From NCBI RefSeq assembly GCF_026672425.1, contig NZ_JAPPRC010000003.1:383001-447000 (forward strand): 64,000 nucleotides of DNA, read 5' to 3'. Both the position numbers and the translations under genes were made by a program. The notes beneath the pieces are model-generated. The model was not told the DNA's origin. It did no database searches and saw nothing but the letters and a program-made list of their open reading frames with translations. The stretch comes from Pannonibacter sp. SL95 (GTDB taxonomy: Bacteria > Pseudomonadota > Alphaproteobacteria > Rhizobiales > Stappiaceae). Positions 57,607 through 64,000 of this stretch are shown here, one piece after another. Numbering within the stretch: the first letter of the stretch is position 1; every line of letters starts with the position of its first letter.

Positions 57607-59313
57607 ATGAAAGTGTATTACACTTCGACGGCCATGGCCCTTGCCATGCTGGTTTCGACCGGAAGCGCCTTTGCCGATATGGAAGCGGCAAAGAAGTTCC
57701 TGGACGCTGAAATCGGCACGCAGTCGGCCCTGAGCCGCGCGGACCAGGAAAAGGAGATGCAGTGGTTCATCGACGCTGCCGCTCCGTTCAAGGGCATGGA
57801 AATCAAGGTCGTCTCCGAGACGATCACCACCCATGAATACGAATCCAAGGTTCTGGCTGACGCCTTTACCAAGATCACCGGCATCAAGATCACGCACGAC
57901 CTGATCGGTGAAGGTGACGTCGTCGAGAAGCTGCAGACCCAGATGCAGTCCGGCGAGAACATCTACGACGCCTATATCAACGACTCCGACCTGATCGGCA
58001 CCCACTGGCGCTACCAGCAGGCCCGCAACCTGACTGACTGGATGGCTGGTGAAGGCAAGGACGTGACCAATCCGGGTCTCGATCTGGCCGACTTCATCGG
58101 CACCAAGTTCACCACCGGTCCGGACGGCAAGCTCTATCAGCTGCCCGATCAGCAGTTCGCGAACCTTTACTGGTTCCGGTATGACTGGTTCAACGACGAG
58201 AAGAACAAGGCCGACTTCAAGGCGAAGTATGGCTATGAGCTCGGCGTGCCGGTCAACTGGTCTGCCTACGAGGACATCGCCGAGTTCTTCACCGGCCGTG
58301 AAATCGACGGCAAGAAGGTCTATGGCCACATGGACTACGGCAAGAAGGACCCGTCGCTTGGCTGGCGCTTCACCGATGCGTGGCTGTCGATGGCTGGTGC
58401 CGGTGACAAGGGCGAGCCGAACGGCCTGCCGGTCGACGAGTGGGGCATCCGCGTCAACGAGAACTTCCAGCCGGTTGGTTCCTGCGTTGCCCGTGGCGGC
58501 GACACCAACGGCCCGGCTGCTGTGTACTCGATCACCAAGTACATCGACTGGCTGAACAAGTACGCCCCGCCGGCTGCTGCTGGCATGGTGTTCGGCGAAG
58601 CCGGCCCGGTTCCTGCCCAGGGCGAAATCGCTCAGCAGATGTTCTGGTACACCGCCTTCACCGCCGACATGGTCAAGCCGGGCCTGCCGGTCGTGAACGA
58701 GGATGGCACGCCGAAGTGGCGCATGGCTCCCTCGCCGCATGGCGTGTACTGGGAAGAAGGCATGAAGGTCGGCTATCAGGACGCTGGTTCCTGGACGCTG
58801 ATGAAGTCCACCCCGGTGGACCGCGCCAAGGCGGCCTGGCTCTATGCCCAGTTCGTCACTTCCAAGACCGTGGACGTGAAGAAGAGCCACGTTGGCCTGA
58901 CCTTCATCCGCGAGTCCACTCTTGCGCATGACAGCTTCACCGAGCGCGCAGCGAAGCTTGGCGGTCTGATCGAGTTCTATCGCTCGCCGGCTCGCCTGCA
59001 GTGGTCCCCGACCGGTACCAACGTTCCGGACTACCCGAAGCTGGCCCAGCTGTGGTGGCAGAACATCGGCGATGCGTCGTCCGGTGCGAAGTCCCCGCAG
59101 GAAGCCATGGACTCGCTCTGCGCCGAGCAGGAAAAGGTGCTTGAGCGCCTGGAACGCGCAGGCGTGCAGGGTGCCTTCGGTCCGAAGCTGAACGAAGAGC
59201 AGACCGCCCAGTACTGGTTCGACCAGCCGGGCGCACCGAAGGGTCCGATCCCGAACGAAAAGGAACAGCCGATCACCGTCTCCTATGACGACCTGATCGC
59301 TTCCTGGAAATAA
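57607..59313 (+). CDS. glpV: Glycerol-binding periplasmic protein GlpV
   Basis: The 568-residue substrate-binding protein has a signal peptide (about residues 1-23, ending SAFA) and the pattern of the GlpV/UgpB-like group: [20 protein letters not shown], then a long C-terminal part with [20 protein letters not shown]. It is longer than most sugar-binding proteins (about 420-450), as reported for GlpV. GGGAGGAAACTG precedes the start. A GC-rich inverted repeat after the gene (GGCGGG/CCCGCC near 59335-59360) may reduce glpK expression. Confidence 0.92.
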   Translation: MKVYYTSTAMALAMLVSTGSAFADMEAAKKFLDAEIGTQSALSRADQEKEMQWFIDAAAPFKGMEIKVVSETITTHEYESKVLADAFTKITGIKITHDLIGEGDVVEKLQTQMQSGENIYDAYINDSDLIGTHWRYQQARNLTDWMAGEGKDVTNPGLDLADFIGTKFTTGPDGKLYQLPDQQFANLYWFRYDWFNDEKNKADFKAKYGYELGVPVNWSAYEDIAEFFTGREIDGKKVYGHMDYGKKDPSLGWRFTDAWLSMAGAGDKGEPNGLPVDEWGIRVNENFQPVGSCVARGGDTNGPAAVYSITKYIDWLNKYAPPAAAGMVFGEAGPVPAQGEIAQQMFWYTAFTADMVKPGLPVVNEDGTPKWRMAPSPHGVYWEEGMKVGYQDAGSWTLMKSTPVDRAKAAWLYAQFVTSKTVDVKKSHVGLTFIRESTLAHDSFTERAAKLGGLIEFYRSPARLQWSPTGTNVPDYPKLAQLWWQNIGDASSGAKSPQEAMDSLCAEQEKVLERLERAGVQGAFGPKLNEEQTAQYWFDQPGAPKGPIPNEKEQPITVSYDDLIASWK

Positions 59314-59482
59314 GCACGTACCCATCGACAAATCGGGGGCGGGGCCGCAAGGTCCCGCCTTCGGGCTGACCGGGCCTTGCCAATACCCGCAACCGGATGC
59401 GCGATTGAGCAGGCAGGTCCGGCCTGCTATCGGGTTAGACCAGTCAAGACCATCAGCATCGGGCGCAATCGGGGAGGCCGAC

Positions 59483-60970
<1,488 letters not shown>

Positions 60971-60992
60971 CCGAACGGCCGATGCCTGATCG

Positions 60993-61021
60993 AAGCCCGC
61001 CACCCTGCGTGGCGGGCTTTT
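60993..61021 (+). terminator. Terminator after glpK
   Basis: AAGCCCGCCAC pairs with GTGGCGGGCTT (11-bp stem, 5-base loop) and is followed by a T run. It should end the glycerol operon. Confidence 0.88.
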
Positions 61022-61221
61022 GTATTTCAGGGCGTGTTTATGTTGCGCTGCGGCATCAAATGGCGTAGCGAGACAATACTCATCTGGACCCGGTGCAAAT
61101 CCGGGTGGCTCTTCCGGCCGCCAATCCGCCGGACAATTCACCTGACCCAGCGTTTTTCGGCTTCGTGGCATCTGCCGCGACCAAGCCGTCATGAGTTTCG
61201 GGTCATCTGAACGAGAAACCG

Positions 61222-62706
61222 ATGAATTCCCTTTCTGCCTATACAAACCAATGGTTTGGCAACATTCGCGCGGATGTGCTCTCCGGCCTGGTCGTTGCCC
61301 TTGCGCTCATTCCGGAGGCGATTGCCTTCTCGATCATCGCCGGCGTCGATCCGAAAGTCGGCCTCTATGCATCGTTTTCGATTGCCGTGATCACCGCAAT
61401 CGCTGGCGGACGCCCCGGTATGATCTCGGCTGCGACGGCCGCCACGGCGGTGCTGATGGTAACGTTGGTGAAGGAGCACGGCCTGCAGTACCTGCTTGCG
61501 GCGACGATCCTGACCGGGGTGCTGCAGGTGGCTGCAGGCCTGCTGGAACTGGGCTACGTGATGCGCTTCGTGTCCCGGTCCGTGATGACCGGCTTCGTCA
61601 ACGCGCTCGCGATCCTGATCTTCATGGCGCAGTTGCCGGAGCTGATCGGCGTGCCGTGGCTGACCTATGTGATGGTCGCAGCCGGTCTCGCGATCATCTA
61701 TCTCTTCCCCTATCTGACCCGGGCTGTTCCATCACCGCTCGTGTGCATCCTGGTGCTGACGGCGATCTCCATCGGCTTTGGGCTGGATGTGCGGACGGTT
61801 GGTGACATGGGAGAATTGCCCTCGACACTGCCGGTTTTCCTTTTGCCCGACATCCCGCTGACGCTTGAAACGCTCTGGATCATCCTGCCGTATTCTGTCG
61901 CGGTTGCCGCCGTGGGCCTCCTGGAATCGCTGATGACGCAGCAACTGGTCGACGATCTTACGGACACGCCATCTGATCGGAACCAGGAATGCATCGGCCA
62001 GGGGCTTGCCAATTTCGCGACCGGTTTCATCGGTGGCATGGCGGGCTGCGCAATGATCGGTCAGTCGATGATCAACGTGAAGTCTGGTGGCCGTGGCCGG
62101 CTGTCCTGCTTCATCGCCGGTGCGCTCCTCCTGTTCCTGATCGTGGTCCTTGGCGACTTTGTCCGCCAGATCCCGATGCCGGCGCTTGTCGCCGTGATGA
62201 TCATGGTGTCGATCGGCACGTTCAGCTGGGCATCCCTCCGAAACCTGCGGGATCACCCGCGCAGTTCGTCGGTTGTGATGTTGGCGACGGTGGGTTTCGT
62301 CGTCTACACCCACAACCTCGCCATCGGGGTTCTGGTTGGGGTGCTGCTGTCGGGCATCTTCTTTGCCTGGAAGATCTCGCAGATCTTTCGGGTCACGTCC
62401 GAACTGGCCGCTGATGGCCAGGAGCGCGTCTATGTGGTCGAAGGCCAGGTCTTCTTCGCCTCCGTGGAAGACTTCCTTGCGGCCTTCAATTTCAAGGAAC
62501 GGCTGCAGCGCGTGGTGATCGACGTGTCCAGGGCTCATATCTGGGACATTTCCAGCGTTGCGGCGCTTGATGCGGTCGTCTTGAAGTACCGCCGAACCGG
62601 GGCCGACGTGACCATCATCGGGCTGAACGAAGCCAGCGAAACCATTGTCGACCGGCTTGCCTTGCACGACAAGCCCGGCGAATTCGACAAGTTGATGGCG
62701 CATTAG
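61222..62706 (+). CDS. SulP-family inorganic anion transporter
   Basis: The 494-residue protein has about ten to twelve transmembrane helices (for example [20 protein letters not shown]) and a cytoplasmic C-terminal STAS domain (about 395-490, [17 protein letters not shown]), the SulP arrangement. It may carry sulfate, bicarbonate or another anion; the sequence does not decide. A motif of the family, [20 protein letters not shown], is present. ATG 61222 follows GAGAAACC. It is a single-gene unit. Confidence 0.9.
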   Translation: MNSLSAYTNQWFGNIRADVLSGLVVALALIPEAIAFSIIAGVDPKVGLYASFSIAVITAIAGGRPGMISAATAATAVLMVTLVKEHGLQYLLAATILTGVLQVAAGLLELGYVMRFVSRSVMTGFVNALAILIFMAQLPELIGVPWLTYVMVAAGLAIIYLFPYLTRAVPSPLVCILVLTAISIGFGLDVRTVGDMGELPSTLPVFLLPDIPLTLETLWIILPYSVAVAAVGLLESLMTQQLVDDLTDTPSDRNQECIGQGLANFATGFIGGMAGCAMIGQSMINVKSGGRGRLSCFIAGALLLFLIVVLGDFVRQIPMPALVAVMIMVSIGTFSWASLRNLRDHPRSSSVVMLATVGFVVYTHNLAIGVLVGVLLSGIFFAWKISQIFRVTSELAADGQERVYVVEGQVFFASVEDFLAAFNFKERLQRVVIDVSRAHIWDISSVAALDAVVLKYRRTGADVTIIGLNEASETIVDRLALHDKPGEFDKLMAH

Positions 62707-62789
62707 GCGCGGCGAACGGCGTCGTCGTCACAGGAAAAGTAATTCGGCTGCGGTTGCGTCTGCTCTCCGGCTGCTCTAGCCTTGTCCGA

Positions 62790-63024
62790 GATGGTTCCTT
62801 CCGCCGCCGACTGGCGACGGGAGGATGAAAAGGGAATCCGGTGCGGCTGATGTGAGCATCTGCCAAGTCCGGGACTGCCCCCGCAACTGTAGGCGGCGAG
62901 CAAACCTGTCAGAACCACTGGCCTGAGAGGCCGGGAAGGGACAGGGGCGCTGTGACCCGCAAGTCAGGAGACCTGCCATCATCCCTTGAACCAAACCGGG
63001 CGGGGTGCCCCGGCAGGAGGCAAG
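62790..63024 (+). promoter_or_regulatory. Cobalamin riboswitch with anti-Shine-Dalgarno platform
   Basis: The stretch contains the conserved adenosylcobalamin-riboswitch segments in order: AAAAGGGAATCCGGTGCGG (62828-62846), GACTGCCCCCGCAACTGTA (62873-62891), GGCCTGAGAGGCCGGGAAGG, and the B12 box AGTCAGGAGACCTGCC (62962-62977). CCTGCC of the B12 box can pair with GGCAGG (63012-63017), which overlaps the AGGAGG ribosome site (63015-63020) ahead of ATG 63025. The predicted effect is reduced translation when cobalamin is bound. The 5' boundary is approximate. Confidence 0.93.
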
Positions 63025-63138
63025 ATGGCACGCGCAGTTTCCGGAACCCGATCCGGCCGCATCCAGCTTTGCGGCCCCGCCCACCCCGCGTCCGTTCGCG
63101 GAGGGCGACACGGTGGACTGCATTTCCTCTCATCCTGA
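63025..63138 (+). CDS. Short ORF behind the cobalamin riboswitch (37 codons)
   Basis: ATG 63025 has a near-perfect AGGAGG four bases upstream, the best ribosome site near the riboswitch, and runs for 37 codons to TGA 63136-63138. The product (MARAVSGTRSGRIQLCGPAH...) is Gly/Arg-rich and matches nothing I know. It overlaps the start of the next ORF in another frame by 26 bases. It may be a leader peptide, a translational coupler, or the result of a frameshift in the real gene. Confidence 0.35.
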   Translation: MARAVSGTRSGRIQLCGPAHPASVRGGRHGGLHFLSS

Positions 63139-63646
63139 TAGCGTTTCGCAATCACCAACATCCGCGTCTGGCGGAGCCGACGGCTTTTCGAGCCTGTGCC
63201 GGCACACGGGGCGTCCCTGCATCATGGCGCGCCTCTTGGCGCGGCAGGTTGCCATGGCGGGTGATGTGGCCGAAGCCTTTGATCTGACAGACTCACATCT
63301 GACTGGACTGGTGCGCAGCGGCTGCCCGCAATCCGATGGAACCAACGACGGATGCCTGATGGCGTTCACAGTCCGCGACGGGCTTGCCTATGTCTTCGGC
63401 GGGCTGGAGGGACGCGAACGGATCGATGATCTGGTCGCCTTTGCCTTGAGCGCGTATCCAGCTGTTGCAAGACTGGAGCAAGACGGGGATGCACCTCAGC
63501 CGAAACGCGAGCGGTTCGGTCCGGTGCTGGTCCCGGCTCTGGTTCAGGTGACCAATCTTGCCCGGGTGGCAGCGGTGGCCGCAGCTGCGCAGGGACGACG
63601 CGGCGGACGTCAGGCGCGTCTCAAGGCAGCGCGTCGTGCCGGCTAG
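63113..63646 (+). CDS. Unidentified gene under cobalamin riboswitch control (possibly DUF1636-like)
   Basis: The ORF yields a 177-residue soluble protein starting at GTG 63113, with GGAGGG seven bases upstream. It has Cys pairs in SSLCRHTGRPCIMARLLARQ and in RSGCPQSDGTNDGCLMAF, then a conserved-looking core GLAYVFGGLEGRERIDDLVA and a basic Ala/Arg-rich end. The pattern loosely resembles DUF1636, a metal-binding family often found with cobalamin riboswitches, but the Cys spacing differs. The start is unsure: GTG 63005 in the same frame would add 36 low-complexity residues. The riboswitch links it to cobalamin or cobalt. Confidence 0.5.
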   Translation: MDCISSHPDSVSQSPTSASGGADGFSSLCRHTGRPCIMARLLARQVAMAGDVAEAFDLTDSHLTGLVRSGCPQSDGTNDGCLMAFTVRDGLAYVFGGLEGRERIDDLVAFALSAYPAVARLEQDGDAPQPKRERFGPVLVPALVQVTNLARVAAVAAAAQGRRGGRQARLKAARRAG

Positions 63647-63708
63647 CTGCGGACGCACCAGACAGCCTGCGCCGCGCCGTTCCCGACGGGATCGACGCGG
63701 CCGCTCTC

Positions 63709-64000
63709 TCAGGCAAGGCTGATGCGACGACCCGTGCGTGCGCTTTCGGCGATGCCATGGATCACCTTTTCGAACTCCAGCGCCGCGGCGAAATCCGGGT
63801 GCGGCCGGGTGCCGGTCGTGATGGCGGTGAGGAGTTCCGCCGCCTCGATGACCTTGAGGTCATTGAAGCCGACCTGATGGCCGGGAGCGGGGCAGAACGC
63901 GCCATAGACGCCGTGTTCGGGGCCCGACAGGATGGTGCGGAAGCCCTGCTCGGCCTTCGGTCCCTCGTTCACATAAAGCTGCAGCTCGTTCATGCGCTCC
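63709..64000 (-). CDS. Gfo/Idh/MocA family oxidoreductase (partial, C-terminus only)
   Basis: The frame is open past the right edge; only the last 96 codons are visible. The sequence (HQVGFNDLKVIEAAELLTAI, then ALEFEKVIHGIAESARTGRR) is the C-terminal region of NAD(P)-dependent sugar dehydrogenases of the Gfo/Idh/MocA group, where a family motif GYNDLKVIEA is typical. The Rossmann domain is outside the window. It is convergent with the riboswitch-controlled gene. A role in inositol or sugar oxidation is likely but unproved. Confidence 0.8.
   Translation of the reverse strand, partial: ERMNELQLYVNEGPKAEQGFRTILSGPEHGVYGAFCPAPGHQVGFNDLKVIEAAELLTAITTGTRPHPDFAAALEFEKVIHGIAESARTGRRISLA

Noticed and set aside
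61089-61107. tRNA T-arm-like hairpin (CCCGG TGCAAAT CCGGG)
   Set aside because: The loop differs from the TTC-A pattern and no acceptor, D-arm or anticodon arm can be built around it.

Overview
The window is chromosomal DNA from a high-GC alphaproteobacterium, most likely of the Rhizobiales/Hyphomicrobiales. The evidence is a ChpT phosphotransferase, the cell-cycle master regulator CtrA with a cluster of GANTC (CcrM methylation) sites in front of it, a DUF1134/EipA envelope protein, DUF2336, a Zur-type operator with aztD, and a rhizobial-type glycerol operon (glpDSTPQUV, glpK, glpR). A marine or plant-associated family such as Stappiaceae would fit, but that is a guess. No rRNA, tRNA, CRISPR array, transposase or phage gene was seen. 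The accessory signal is limited to non-coding palindromic repeats.

Layout, left to right. 1-2.5 kb: a cut-off membrane-anchored coiled-coil protein, an EipA-like periplasmic protein and a YHS-domain protein. 2.5-13.1 kb: a signalling and motility block with chpT, cheA (with a fused receiver), cheW, cheY, cheB and cheR, then a Tat-exported metallo-beta-lactamase-fold protein, ctrA (reverse strand), fliI and fliJ. 13.3-17 kb: a DUF2336 protein and a large MscS channel. 17.4-22.8 kb: a complete dipeptide/oligopeptide ABC importer operon (dppABCDF type). 23-26.6 kb: an FkbM-like methyltransferase, a RecD-like helicase, and an ECF sigma/anti-sigma pair. 26.8-33.5 kb: a fasciclin protein, tex, fumC, a Tat-exported agmatine-deiminase-family protein and a small membrane protein. 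33.6-34.1 kb: three copies of a GC-rich palindromic repeat, with a fourth copy at 26.7 kb in the opposite direction. 34.3-38.3 kb: a Mn/Zn/Fe ABC importer with two permeases. 38.4-41.5 kb: an MHYT-GGDEF-EAL protein and a 2-hydroxyacid dehydrogenase. 41.7-47.8 kb: a TIM-barrel isomerase, a PhnM-like amidohydrolase and an ABC importer whose ATPase lies on the opposite strand. 47.9-50.5 kb: aztD behind a perfect Zur palindrome, then rpe and gph. 50.6-61 kb: glpR divergent from glpD-glpSTPQUV-glpK. 61.2-64 kb: a SulP transporter, a cobalamin riboswitch with an orphan downstream gene, and the end of a Gfo/Idh/MocA oxidoreductase.

How the parts work together. ChpT passes phosphate to CtrA in related bacteria, and CtrA normally drives flagellar genes; here chpT, a chemotaxis operon, ctrA and fliIJ lie within 11 kb. 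The glp block forms a full glycerol pathway: uptake by GlpSTPQV, phosphorylation by GlpK, oxidation by GlpD, and control by GlpR through a 13-bp inverted repeat.

The strongest observations are these: GlpS and GlpT appear to form an asymmetric ATPase pair with one degenerate nucleotide site; a cobalamin riboswitch controls a single unfamiliar gene and may mask the ribosome site of a 37-codon ORF; a Zur operator sits on the -10 element of an orphan aztD; fliI seems to start at CTG; and a PhnM-like enzyme lies beside an ABC importer without the rest of a C-P lyase pathway.
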